Assembly: GCF_014649875.1 (NCBI RefSeq)
Contig: NZ_BMTW01000007.1
Location: 80,818 to 144,817 of the forward strand
Direction: 5' to 3'
Length of the DNA: 64,000 bases
DNA from: Streptomyces rubiginosohelvolus
GTDB lineage: Bacteria; Actinomycetota; Actinomycetes; Streptomycetales; Streptomycetaceae
In this document: in pieces, positions 51,782 through 60,611 of the stretch
Layout of the letters: every line of letters begins with the position of its first letter
How positions within the stretch are numbered: the stretch's first letter is position 1
Translations under genes and position numbers: made by a program
The notes under the pieces: model-generated
The model's input: only the letters and a program-made list of their open reading frames with translations
Database searches by the model: none
Told to the model about the DNA's origin: nothing

Positions 51782-54448
51782 TTACGGCCTGCGGGCCGAC
51801 GTGACCCGGTAGACGTCGTAGACGCCCTCCACGCCGCGTACGGCCTTCAGGACGTGGCCCAGGTGCTTGGGGTCGCCCATCTCGAAGGTGAAGCGCGAGG
51901 TGGCCACCCGGTCGCGGGACGTCTGGACGGCCGCCGACAGGATGTTGACGTGCTGGTCGGAGAGGATCCGGGTGACGTCGGAGAGCAGCCGGGAGCGGTC
52001 CAGCGCCTCGACCTGGATGGCGACCAGGAAGACGGAGGACTGGGTGGGCGCCCACTCGACCTCGAGGATGCGCTCGGGCTGCTGCGACAGCGACTCCACG
52101 TTGACGCAGTCCGCGCGGTGCACGGAGACACCGCTGCCCCGGGTGACGAAGCCGATGATCGGGTCGCCGGGGACGGGCGTGCAGCAGCGGGCGAGCTTGA
52201 CCCAGACGTCCTCGACGCCCTTGACGACGACCCCGGGGTCCGCGTTGGCGCGGCGCTTGCTGCGGCCGCCGTGCGAGGGCGGGGTGGACTCGGCGATGTC
52301 CTCGTTGGCCTCGTCGTGGCCGCCGAGGGCCTGCACCAGCTTCTGGACGACGCCCGCCGCCGCGACATGGCCCTCGCCGATCGCCGCGTACAGCGAGGAG
52401 ATGTCGGGGTAGCGCATCTCGTGGGCGAGGGTGACCAGGGAGTCGCCGGTCAGGATGCGCTGGATCGGCAGGTTCTGCTTGCGCATGGCGCGCGCGATGG
52501 CGTCCTTGCCCTGCTCGATCGCCTCGTCGCGGCGCTCCTTGGAGAACCAGGCGCGGATCTTGTTGCGGGCGCGCGGCGACTTGACGAAGCCGAGCCAGTC
52601 CCGGGAGGGTCCGGCGCCGGCCGCCTTGGAGGTGAAGACCTCGACCAGGTCGCCGTTGTCGAGCGTCGATTCGAGCGGGACGAGCCGCCCGTTGACGCGT
52701 GCTCCTATGGTGCGGTGGCCGACCTCGGTGTGGACGGCGTACGCGAAGTCGACGGGGGTCGCGCCGGCGGGCAGCGCTATGACGTCACCCTTCGGTGTGA
52801 AGACGAAGACCTCGTTGCGCGAGAGGTCGAAGCGCAGGGACTCCAGGAACTCGCCCGGGTCCTCGGTCTCCTTCTGCCAGTCCAGGAGCTGGCGCAGCCA
52901 CGCCATGTCGTTCACCGTGTCCTGGCCGCGCCCGGTGTTCTTGGGGACGTCGGTACGGACCTTGGAGGCGCCCGCGACCGCTTCCTGCTTGTACTTCCAG
53001 TGGGCGGCGATGCCGTACTCGGCGCGGCGGTGCATGTCGAACGTACGGATCTGGAGCTCGACGGGCTTGCCGCTGGGACCAATCACCGTGGTGTGCAGCG
53101 ACTGGTACATGTTGAACTTGGGCATCGCGATGTAGTCCTTGAACCGCCCGGGCACCGGGTTCCACCGGGCGTGGACGGTGCCGAGCGCCGCGTAGCAGTC
53201 GCGGACGGTGTCGACGAGTACGCGGATCCCCACCAGGTCGTAGATCTCGGCGAAGTCGCGGCCTCGCACGATCATCTTCTGGTAGACGCTGTAGTAGTGC
53301 TTGGGGCGGCCGGTGACGGTGGCCTTGATACGGGCGGCGCGCAGGTCGGACTGGACCTCGTCGGTCACTATGGCGAGGTATTCGTCGCGCTTGGGGGCCC
53401 GCTCGGCGACGAGGCGGACGATCTCGTCGTACATCTTGGGGTAGAGGATCGCGAAGGCGAGGTCCTCCAGCTCCCACTTGATGGTGTTCATGCCCAGCCG
53501 GTGCGCCAGCGGGGCGTAGATCTCCAGCGTCTCGCGGGCCTTCTTCTCCTGCTTCTCCCGCTTGAGGTAGCGCATGGTGCGCATGTTGTGCAGCCGGTCG
53601 GCGAGCTTGATGACGAGGACCCGGGGGTCCTTGGCCATGGCGACGACCATCTTGCGTACGGTCTCGGCCTGGGCGGCCTCGCCGAACTTGACCTTGTCCA
53701 GCTTGGTGACGCCGTCGACGAGCAGGGCGACCTGGTCGCCGAAGTCGCGCTTGAGGGTGTCCAGGCCGTACTCGGTGTCCTCGACGGTGTCGTGGAGCAG
53801 TCCCGCCATCAGCGTCGCCGGGTCCATGCCCAGCTCGGCGAGGATCGTGGTGACGGCCAGCGGGTGGGTGATGTAGGGGTCGCCGCTCTTGCGCTTCTGG
53901 CCCCGGTGCCAGCGCTCGGCGACCTGGTAGGCCTTCTCGATCTGGCGGAGCGTGGCCGTCTCGATCTTGGGGTCGTTGCCCCGGACCGTACGCAGCAGGG
54001 GTTCCAGGACCGGGTTGTACGGGCTGGAGCGCTGTACGCCCAGCCGGGCGAGGCGGGCCCGCACCCGGTTTGAGGAGCCGCCGGAGCGGGAGGCGGAGCC
54101 GGTGGCGGATCCGGCCTTCGCGGGGGGCCCGGGGGGCGGGGGCTTGGGCGCTGCGGGGGCCGGCTTCCTGGCCGGAGGCTGCGCGGGGCCCGTCGTCCCG
54201 GCCTCCGGCTTCCTGGCCGGAGGCTGCGCGGGGCCCGTCGTCCCGGCCGGCTTCGGCGGGGCCTCGGGGGCCGCGGGCTTCACGGGAGGAGTGGCGGGCT
54301 TCGCCGCCCGGGGGCGCGCGGAATCGGCGGCCGGCTCGGCGGGCGCGGGCGCCGGCGCGTTCGAGGGCGCAGCCTTATCCGGCGTGGCGGGGGCCGCCAC
54401 GGGCTTGTCGGGCTGCGGGGCGGCGGCTGACTGGGCCTCGTCTGGCAA
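51782..54448 (-). CDS. relA: Bifunctional (p)ppGpp synthetase/hydrolase, RelA/SpoT type
   Basis: Makes and degrades (p)ppGpp, the stringent-response signal that triggers antibiotic production in Streptomyces. Domains: HD hydrolase (about 170-320) with His195, His219-Asp220 and Glu223-Asp224 (LLHDTVED) intact, synthetase (about 340-490, RIKATVTGRPKHYYSVYQKM), TGS (about 540-600) and ACT (about 810-885). Before these is a 140-residue Pro/Ala/Lys-rich tail with a duplicated 15-residue block. The TTG start is supported by GAGGAG five nt upstream, and the frame is open 31 codons further up. Length 888, longer than the about 850 of S. coelicolor because of the tail. Confidence 0.96.
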   Translation of the reverse strand: MPDEAQSAAAPQPDKPVAAPATPDKAAPSNAPAPAPAEPAADSARPRAAKPATPPVKPAAPEAPPKPAGTTGPAQPPARKPEAGTTGPAQPPARKPAPAAPKPPPPGPPAKAGSATGSASRSGGSSNRVRARLARLGVQRSSPYNPVLEPLLRTVRGNDPKIETATLRQIEKAYQVAERWHRGQKRKSGDPYITHPLAVTTILAELGMDPATLMAGLLHDTVEDTEYGLDTLKRDFGDQVALLVDGVTKLDKVKFGEAAQAETVRKMVVAMAKDPRVLVIKLADRLHNMRTMRYLKREKQEKKARETLEIYAPLAHRLGMNTIKWELEDLAFAILYPKMYDEIVRLVAERAPKRDEYLAIVTDEVQSDLRAARIKATVTGRPKHYYSVYQKMIVRGRDFAEIYDLVGIRVLVDTVRDCYAALGTVHARWNPVPGRFKDYIAMPKFNMYQSLHTTVIGPSGKPVELQIRTFDMHRRAEYGIAAHWKYKQEAVAGASKVRTDVPKNTGRGQDTVNDMAWLRQLLDWQKETEDPGEFLESLRFDLSRNEVFVFTPKGDVIALPAGATPVDFAYAVHTEVGHRTIGARVNGRLVPLESTLDNGDLVEVFTSKAAGAGPSRDWLGFVKSPRARNKIRAWFSKERRDEAIEQGKDAIARAMRKQNLPIQRILTGDSLVTLAHEMRYPDISSLYAAIGEGHVAAAGVVQKLVQALGGHDEANEDIAESTPPSHGGRSKRRANADPGVVVKGVEDVWVKLARCCTPVPGDPIIGFVTRGSGVSVHRADCVNVESLSQQPERILEVEWAPTQSSVFLVAIQVEALDRSRLLSDVTRILSDQHVNILSAAVQTSRDRVATSRFTFEMGDPKHLGHVLKAVRGVEGVYDVYRVTSARRP
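54161..54250. repeat. 45-bp tandem duplication in relA
   Basis: Two adjacent 45-bp units differ only in their last two bases and encode GTTGPAQPPARKP-EA and its copy in the proline-rich N-terminal tail of RelA. The near identity points to a recent duplication. Confidence 0.92.
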
Positions 54449-54543
54449 GAGCGCTCCTCGTGCGGATCCGGGGTACCCGGAGAGCCCATGGTATCGATCC
54501 CCCGGCGGGACCTCGCCCGGGGACGGTGGGAGAGGGAACAACG

Positions 54544-54580
54544 CGGAGCGGGCACCCGGTGTTCCCGGGTGCCCGCTCCG
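54544..54580 (-). terminator. apt terminator
   Basis: A perfect 16-bp stem (CGGAGCGGGCACCCGG and complement) with a TGTTC loop, about 39 nt after the apt stop. It implies that relA, which follows, has its own promoter in the roughly 95 nt between. Confidence 0.9.
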
Positions 54581-54618
54581 TTGCGCTCGATGTCCGTCGC
54601 CGGACCGCGGTCCGCTGT

Positions 54619-55170
54619 TCAGACCGTGATCAGGGCCTCCAGCGGGGTGCCGGCGAGGCCCGGCTCCAGGCGGGCGCGGCCCGCGAGGAAGCCGAGCTCC
54701 ATGAGGACCGCGACACCCGCGACCTGGGCGCCGGCCCGCCGGATGAGGTCCAGCGAGGCCTCGGCGGTGCCGCCGGTGGCGAGGACGTCGTCGATGACCA
54801 TGACCCGGTCATCGGCGTCGAGGTCCTCCGCGTGGATCTCGATCTCCGCGCTGCCGTACTCCAGCTCGTAGGTCTGGCTCAGCGTGGCTCCGGGGAGCTT
54901 TCCGGCCTTGCGGACCGGGATGAAGCCGATGCCCGCCCGGACCGCGACGGGCGCGGCCAGGATGAAGCCGCGCGCCTCCAGGCCGACGATCTTCGTGGCG
55001 CCGTGCCGTACGCACAGCTCCGCGAGGGCGTCGGTGAGCGCCGTGAAGGCGACCGGGTCCGCGAGCAGCGGGGTGATGTCCTTGAACACCACGCCCGGCT
55101 TCGGGTAGTCCGCGACATCGCGGATCCGGCTGAGCAGCAGCTCCCTGGTGGATTCGGTGGTGCTCGTCAT
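54619..55170 (-). CDS. apt: Adenine phosphoribosyltransferase
   Basis: Salvages adenine to AMP with PRPP. The PRPP motif VMVIDDVLATGGTA lies at about 123-136; the N-terminal hood and the GLEARGFILAAPVA loop are typical. It has 183 residues. It starts 3 nt after the secF stop, on the conserved secD-secF-apt-relA line of Streptomyces. Confidence 0.96.
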   Translation of the reverse strand: MTSTTESTRELLLSRIRDVADYPKPGVVFKDITPLLADPVAFTALTDALAELCVRHGATKIVGLEARGFILAAPVAVRAGIGFIPVRKAGKLPGATLSQTYELEYGSAEIEIHAEDLDADDRVMVIDDVLATGGTAEASLDLIRRAGAQVAGVAVLMELGFLAGRARLEPGLAGTPLEALITV

Positions 55171-55173
55171 CGC

Positions 55174-56256
55174 TCAGCGCTTCCCTGGGGTGCGGTGCGA
55201 CCGGGGGCGGCCGATCGTCGTGCCCGCGGTCTCCGCGCCGTCGCGCGGGCCCTCGGGGGCGTCGTCGGGGGACTCGCCCTTGGCGGCCGCGGCGGCCCGC
55301 TTGGCCAGGACCCGCTTCTTCAGCGCCTTCATCTGCGGGTCGCGTTCCTTGAGGTCGGCGACGAGCGGCGTGGCGATGAAGATCGAGGAGTAGGCACCGG
55401 CGGCGAGACCGACGAACAGCGACAGCGAGATGTCGTTCAGCATGCCCGCGCCGAGGACACCGCCACCGATGAACAGCAGACCGGCCACCGGCAGCAGCGC
55501 CACCACGGTGGTGTTGATGGAGCGGACCAGGGTGCTGTTGATCGACCGGTTGGCGATCTCGCTGTACGTGTAGCGGGTCTGCTTGGTGATGTCCTTCTGG
55601 CCCTCCTTGAGGCTGTCGAAGACGACCACCGTGTCGTACAGGGAGTAACCGAGAATGGTCAGCAGACCGATCACCGTGCCCGGGGTGACCTCGAAGCCGA
55701 CCAGGGCGTAGACACCGACCGTGATGGTGATGTCGTGGATCAGCGCGATGAGGGCGGCGACGGCCATCCGCCACTCGAAGGCGATGGCCAGATAGATCAC
55801 CACCAGGATCATGAAGACCCCGAGACCGGTCCACGCCTTGTTGGCGATCTGCTCACCCCAGCTGGGGCCGACCAGGTCCGCGTTGATGTCGTCGGCGGGG
55901 ATGCCGAGCTCGTCGGAGAGGGTCTCCTTGATCTCGTTCGCCTTCGCGGTGTCGACCTCGGTGATCTGGATGCGCAGGCCGCCGTTGCCGAGCTCCTGGA
56001 CGATCGCCAGGTGGCCGGAGGCCTCGGTCGCCACGTCCGTGGCCTGGGCGGTGGAGATCTGGGCCTTGGTGTCGGTCGTGAAGACCGCGCCGCCCTTGAA
56101 CTCGATGCCCATGCGGAGGCCGCCGACCGCCACGCCGATGATGGCCGTGATGGTGATCAGTATCGAGACGCCGTACCAGATCTTGCGGTTGCGGATGAAG
56201 TCGTAGCCGACCTCGCCGCGGTAGAGCCGGGCGCCGAGATTGCCGAGTCGCGACAT
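55174..56256 (-). CDS. secF: Protein translocase subunit SecF
   Basis: With SecD uses proton motive force to complete Sec-dependent export. Six membrane helices and the extracytoplasmic P1-type domain are visible; the conserved TVGVYALVGFEVTPGTVIGLLTILGYSLYDTVVVFD segment spans helices 2-4. The C-terminal 50 residues are charged and cytoplasmic. I start at the ATG giving MSRLGNLGARLY, with AAGGAGG upstream, 1 nt after the secD stop. Length 360. Confidence 0.95.
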   Translation of the reverse strand: MSRLGNLGARLYRGEVGYDFIRNRKIWYGVSILITITAIIGVAVGGLRMGIEFKGGAVFTTDTKAQISTAQATDVATEASGHLAIVQELGNGGLRIQITEVDTAKANEIKETLSDELGIPADDINADLVGPSWGEQIANKAWTGLGVFMILVVIYLAIAFEWRMAVAALIALIHDITITVGVYALVGFEVTPGTVIGLLTILGYSLYDTVVVFDSLKEGQKDITKQTRYTYSEIANRSINSTLVRSINTTVVALLPVAGLLFIGGGVLGAGMLNDISLSLFVGLAAGAYSSIFIATPLVADLKERDPQMKALKKRVLAKRAAAAAKGESPDDAPEGPRDGAETAGTTIGRPRSHRTPGKR

Positions 56257-56257
56257 C

Positions 56258-58048
56258 TCACGCCTCCTTCGGTTCGGTGGGGGCGTTGACACGGCGCGAG
56301 CCGCGCAGCGGCGGCTGGGCGCCGAGCCGCTTCGGGTCCAGCCCGGACCACGGGCCGCCCTTGGAGAAGAACTTCGTCCGGCCCATGAGCGTCATCAGGG
56401 GCTTGGTGAAGAGGAACACCACGACGACGTCGAGCAGCGTGGTGAGTCCGAGCGTGAAGGCGAATCCCTGCACCTTGCCGACGGTGACGATGAAGAGCAC
56501 CGCTGCGGCCAGGAACGACACGAAGTCGGAGACCAGGATGGTGCGGCGGGCACGCGGCCAGGCGCGCTCGATGGCCGGTCGCAGCGTGCGTCCTTCGCGG
56601 ATCTCGTCTCTGACGCGTTCGAAGTAGACGATGAAGGAGTCCGCTGTGATGCCGATGGCGACGATGGCGCCGCAGACCGCCGGCAGGTTCAGCGCGAAGC
56701 CGATGGCCGGGCCCAGCAAGGACATGATCGTGTACGTCAGGATGCCGGAGACCAGAAGGCTCAGCAGCGCGATGAAAGCGAGACCCCGGTAGTAGACGAC
56801 CAGGTAGATGATGACCAGCGCCAGACCGATCGCCCCGGCGATCAGGCCCGCCTGGAGCTGCTCGCTGCCGAGCGCGGCGGTCACCGTGGTGACGCTGACC
56901 TCCTTGAAGGTCAGCGGCAGGGCGCCGTAGGAGAGGATGTTGCCGAGGTCCTCGGCCGACTGCTGGTCGAAGCTGCCGGAAATCTGGGCGTTCTTGCTGA
57001 GCGCCTGGCGCACCGACGGGGCGGAGACGACCTCGCCGTCGAGGACGATCGCGAACTGGTTCATCGGCGGCTGCTGCTGCGCGAGCCGGCCGGTGATCGT
57101 CTGGAACTTCTTGGCGCCGGCGGAGGTGAACTCCATCGACACGATCCACTCACCGGACTGCTGGTCGATGGCGCCCTTGGCGTCGTCGACGTCGGCGCCG
57201 GAGACCTCGGCGGGGCCGAGGATGTACTTCTCGTAGCTGCCCGGAACGTTCGAGCCGCAGGCGACGATCGAGTCGGTGGGCTTGGCGTTCTTACCCGCGT
57301 CGGTCCGCTGCTTGGGGTCGGTGCAGTCGAGCTTGGTGAACTCCTCCTGGAGCTTGGCCGTGGCCGGGTCCGCGGAGGGCGACGCCTCGGGGGAATCCGA
57401 CGCCTTCGGCTTGTCGGAGGCGCCGGGGGTCGGGTCGTCCTTCGTCAGGGCACCGGTGACCGCGCGGCCCTGGGTGGTGGCGCTCGCCGAGGGGGTGGCC
57501 TCCGAACCGGTGGCCTCCTCACCCTGGGGCTTGTCCTCGTCCGTCGCCTTGTCCTCGCCCTGGGCGGACTCGCCGGGCTTCGGGGTGCCGGAGGCCGAGG
57601 GGCTGGCGGAGTCGGAGGGCTTGGGCGCCTCGGGGCCGCTCGCCTGCACCGTCAGAACAGGCCGGAAGTAGAGCTGGGCGGTGGTACCGACCTGCTCCTG
57701 GGCCTGCTTGGAGTTCGTCCCCTTGGGGATGTTGACGATGATGTTCTTGTTGCCCTGGGTCTGGACCTCGGCCTCGGAGACGCCCAGACCGTTGACCCGC
57801 CGCTCGATGATGCCGACCGCGGTGTCCATGTTGGTCTGGTTGATCGCGTTCGGCTTGCCGGGCTGGTTCTGCGCTTCGAGCGTGATCGAGGTCCCGCCGG
57901 CCAGGTCGATGCCCAGCCGGGGTGTGGTGTGCCCGGACAGGAACATCCCGCCGGCGAGCGCGACCATGACGATGAGGATCAGCGCCAGGGCACGCCCCGG
58001 CCTGCCCTGACCGCTGGACGGCCCTCGGCCCTTCTTGGGTGCTGCCAC
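56258..58048 (-). CDS. secD: Protein translocase subunit SecD
   Basis: Partner of SecF in the export motor. The N-terminal helix (about 20-38) is followed by a large extracytoplasmic domain and five C-terminal membrane helices. The domain has the conserved TPRLGIDLAGGTSITLEA start and ends before LVVYYRGLAFIALLSLL. Residues about 136-230 are a low-complexity Ser/Pro/Glu/Lys insertion not found in shorter SecD proteins. Two extracytoplasmic cysteines, 242 and 264, could form a disulfide. The GTG has GGAGAAACGAGAAG upstream. Length 596. Confidence 0.95.
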   Translation of the reverse strand: MAAPKKGRGPSSGQGRPGRALALILIVMVALAGGMFLSGHTTPRLGIDLAGGTSITLEAQNQPGKPNAINQTNMDTAVGIIERRVNGLGVSEAEVQTQGNKNIIVNIPKGTNSKQAQEQVGTTAQLYFRPVLTVQASGPEAPKPSDSASPSASGTPKPGESAQGEDKATDEDKPQGEEATGSEATPSASATTQGRAVTGALTKDDPTPGASDKPKASDSPEASPSADPATAKLQEEFTKLDCTDPKQRTDAGKNAKPTDSIVACGSNVPGSYEKYILGPAEVSGADVDDAKGAIDQQSGEWIVSMEFTSAGAKKFQTITGRLAQQQPPMNQFAIVLDGEVVSAPSVRQALSKNAQISGSFDQQSAEDLGNILSYGALPLTFKEVSVTTVTAALGSEQLQAGLIAGAIGLALVIIYLVVYYRGLAFIALLSLLVSGILTYTIMSLLGPAIGFALNLPAVCGAIVAIGITADSFIVYFERVRDEIREGRTLRPAIERAWPRARRTILVSDFVSFLAAAVLFIVTVGKVQGFAFTLGLTTLLDVVVVFLFTKPLMTLMGRTKFFSKGGPWSGLDPKRLGAQPPLRGSRRVNAPTEPKEA

Positions 58049-58140
58049 CTTCTCGTTTCTCCCTGTCCAACCGCCCCGCGCCGGGTACGCGCCCGAGCGG
58101 CCACGAAGTGTAGTGGGGACCCTGCCCCCGCAGACGACCG

Positions 58141-58194
58141 CACGGTCCCGGGGACGCCCCGCGCCGGTGGGCGCGCGACGTCCCCGGGATCGTG
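58141..58194 (-). terminator. yajC terminator
   Basis: A perfect 11-bp stem TCCCGGGGACG/CGTCCCCGGGA, extended at its base by a G-T wobble and CACG/CGTG, with a 22-nt loop. It lies a few bases after the yajC stop, so secD probably has its own promoter. Confidence 0.75.
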
Positions 58195-58198
58195 AGAA

Positions 58199-58702
58199 CT
58201 ACTTGGAGTCGGCGTCGCCGTCGGTCTTGCCCTCGCCCTTGGCGTCCTTGACGTCCTCGGTCGCCTTGACGTCCTTGGCCGTGGCGTCCTCGGTCTTCTC
58301 GGCGTCGTCGGCCGCGCCGTCCTTGCCCAGGTCGATCTTGGCGACCTCGGCGTCGCCGTCACCGGTCAGCGAGGAGGCGTCGTCGGGAACGACGGTGCCG
58401 TCCGTGTCCAGCTCCGGGTCGTCGCCGTGGACGATGCGGTTGTACTCCGCGTCGTCCAGGACGGCGCCGATGGCGTTCTTCGCGTAGACGGCGTGCACGC
58501 CGGGGGCGACCTCGAGGAGCACGGTGTCGTCGTGGACTTCCTTCACGGTCGCGTACATGCCCCCGATCGTGCGGACGCCGGTACCGGGCTGCATGTCGTT
58601 GCGCATCTGCGCGGCCGCCGCCTGCTTCTTCTTGGCGGAGCGGGTCATCAGGAACATGGCCCCGATGAGCACGATGAAGGGGAGAAGAGTGATGAGATCC
58701 AC
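58199..58702 (-). CDS. yajC: Preprotein translocase accessory protein YajC
   Basis: Small inner-membrane partner of SecDF. One membrane helix (about 5-22, LLPFIVLIGAMFLMTRS) is followed by the cytoplasmic YajC domain (PGTGVRTIGGMYATVKEV, TVLLEVAPGVHAVYAKNAIG). The last 65 residues are a strongly acidic Asp/Glu/Ala/Lys tail, a Streptomyces feature. I start at the GTG giving VDLITLLPF, with AAGGAA upstream; the frame is open seven codons further. Length 167. A TATATA -10-like element lies about 50 nt upstream. Confidence 0.92.
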   Translation of the reverse strand: MDLITLLPFIVLIGAMFLMTRSAKKKQAAAAQMRNDMQPGTGVRTIGGMYATVKEVHDDTVLLEVAPGVHAVYAKNAIGAVLDDAEYNRIVHGDDPELDTDGTVVPDDASSLTGDGDAEVAKIDLGKDGAADDAEKTEDATAKDVKATEDVKDAKGEGKTDGDADSK

Positions 58703-58838
58703 GGGACGGGAATTCCTTCGCACGACCGCGACTGGAATGCGGCCTCTATATACGGGGGTGGGTACACCGACCGGTTAGGGCGGCATCGGCGGAGTCTAGA
58801 TGAGTCCGCATCGATGGAACAACGCCCAGCATGGCACC

Positions 58839-58862
58839 CAGGTTCCTGTCCACGCGAACCTG
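58839..58862 (-). terminator. Possible ruvB terminator
   Basis: CAGGTTC pairs perfectly with GAACCTG around a 10-nt loop, 8 nt after the ruvB stop. The stem is short compared with the other terminators in the window. Confidence 0.45.
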
Positions 58863-58869
58863 TGACATA

Positions 58870-59955
58870 TCACGCCCCGAACAGGCCCTGTTGTCCCTTT
58901 ACGCCGTGCTGCGGCGGGACCAGCCCCAGATGTGCCCAGGCCGCGGGGGTGGCGACCCGGCCGCGCGGGGTCCTGGCCAGCAGTCCTTCCCGTACGAGGA
59001 AGGGCTCGGCGACCTCCTCGACGGTCTCGCGCTCCTCCCCCACGGCGACCGCCAGGGTGGACAGGCCCACGGGGCCGCCGCCGAACAGCTTCAGCAGGGC
59101 GCCGAGGACGGCGCGGTCCAGCCGGTCGAGTCCGCGGACGTCGACCTCGTACACCTTGAGGGCCGCCGCGGCGATCTCCCGGTCGATCGCTCCCTCCGCC
59201 TTGACCTGGGCGTAGTCGCGGACGCGGCGGAGCAGCCGGTTGGCGATACGGGGCGTGCCCCGGGAGCGTCCGGCGATCTCGGCGGCGCCCTCCACGTCGA
59301 TGCCGACGTCCAGGAGGCGGGCGGAGCGGTGGATGACGCGCTCCAGCTCGGCGGGGGCGTAGAACTCCATGTGCCCGGTGAAGCCGAAGCGGTCGCGCAG
59401 CGGGGGCGGCAGCAGTCCGGCCCGGGTGGTGGCGCCGACCAGGGTGAAGGGGGGCAGCTCCAGCGGGATCGCGGTGGCGCCGGGGCCCTTGCCGACGATG
59501 ACGTCGACCCGGAAGTCCTCCATCGCCATGTAGAGCATCTCCTCGGCGGGCCGGGACATCCGGTGGATCTCGTCGAGGAAGAGGACCTCGCCCTCCTGGA
59601 GGGAGGAGAGGATCGCCGCGAGGTCGCCGGCGTGCTGGATGGCGGGGCCCGAGGTGATGCGGATCGGGGCGTTCATCTCGGCGGCGATGATCATCGAGAG
59701 GGTGGTCTTGCCGAGGCCGGGGGCGCCGGAGAGCAGCACGTGGTCGGCGGTGGCGCCGCGGGCGCGGGCCGCCTTGAGGACCAGGTCGAGCTGTTCGCGG
59801 ACCTTCTCCTGGCCGACGAACTCCTCCAGGTCCTTGGGGCGCAGCGCCGCCTCGACCGCGGTGTCCTCGCCGTCCGCGTCGGCGTCGACCAGCCGGTCGT
59901 CGAAGACCGGGCCGGTCGGCTCGTCGGTCTCGGGTCCGGTCTCGTCCCAGTTCAT
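58870..59955 (-). CDS. ruvB: Holliday junction helicase motor RuvB
   Basis: AAA+ motor that drives branch migration with RuvA. Walker A GAPGLGKT (77-84), Walker B VLFLDEIHR, sensor GATTRAG and the arginine finger region PPPLRDRFGF are present; a winged-helix domain ends the protein. It is 361 residues long, with a 35-residue acidic N-terminal extension. The ATG has GAGG seven nt upstream. Third gene of ruvC-ruvA-ruvB. Confidence 0.97.
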   Translation of the reverse strand: MNWDETGPETDEPTGPVFDDRLVDADADGEDTAVEAALRPKDLEEFVGQEKVREQLDLVLKAARARGATADHVLLSGAPGLGKTTLSMIIAAEMNAPIRITSGPAIQHAGDLAAILSSLQEGEVLFLDEIHRMSRPAEEMLYMAMEDFRVDVIVGKGPGATAIPLELPPFTLVGATTRAGLLPPPLRDRFGFTGHMEFYAPAELERVIHRSARLLDVGIDVEGAAEIAGRSRGTPRIANRLLRRVRDYAQVKAEGAIDREIAAAALKVYEVDVRGLDRLDRAVLGALLKLFGGGPVGLSTLAVAVGEERETVEEVAEPFLVREGLLARTPRGRVATPAAWAHLGLVPPQHGVKGQQGLFGA

Positions 59956-59984
59956 CAAGGGCCTCTTCGGTGGTTCGGTGCCGG

Positions 59985-60611
59985 TCAGCGTGCGCGGTTG
60001 AGAGTCTGCAGGGCGGCCCGCAGCAGCTGGGGCACGGGGGGTGTGGTGCCCTCGGCGACGGCGGCCTCGGCCTGCGGGGCGACGGCGCTGACGGCCTCGT
60101 CGGCCTCGCGGCTCGCGTAGCCGAGGCCGATCAGGGCGGCCTGGAGCTGGTCGCGCCAGCCCGAGGTGACGGGGGTGCCGATGCCCTGCTGGCCGATGTG
60201 CGCGCCGACCGGTTCGCCGAGCCGGTCCTTGAGCTCCAGCAGCAGCTTCTGGGCGCCCTTCTTCCCGATGCCGGAGACGGCGGTCAGCGCCTTCTCGTCG
60301 CCGGTGGAGACCGCGAGGCGCAGGGCGTCGGGGCTGTGGGTGGCGAGCATCGCCTGGGCGAGCCGGGGTCCGACGCCGCTGGCGGTCTGGAGCAGCTCGA
60401 ACACCTGCCGCTCGTCGTCGTTCGCAAAGCCGTACAGCGTGAGGGAGTCCTCCCGGACGACGAGGGAGGTGGCGAGCCGGGCCTCCTTGCCGACGCGCAG
60501 GTCGGCGAGGGTGTGCGGGGTGCACTGGAGGGCCATGCCGATGCCGCCGACCTCGATGACGGCCGTGGTCGGGGCGAGGGCGGCCACCGGGCCGGAGACG
60601 AAGGCGATCAT
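59985..60611 (-). CDS. ruvA: Holliday junction-binding protein RuvA
   Basis: Tetrameric junction-binding protein that recruits RuvB. OB domain (about 1-65), double helix-hairpin-helix domain (LQTASGVGPRLAQAML and LTAVSGIGKKGAQKLLLELK) and the C-terminal RuvB-contact domain (about 155-208) are visible. The ATG overlaps the ruvC stop by 4 nt. Confidence 0.96.
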   Translation of the reverse strand: MIAFVSGPVAALAPTTAVIEVGGIGMALQCTPHTLADLRVGKEARLATSLVVREDSLTLYGFANDDERQVFELLQTASGVGPRLAQAMLATHSPDALRLAVSTGDEKALTAVSGIGKKGAQKLLLELKDRLGEPVGAHIGQQGIGTPVTSGWRDQLQAALIGLGYASREADEAVSAVAPQAEAAVAEGTTPPVPQLLRAALQTLNRAR

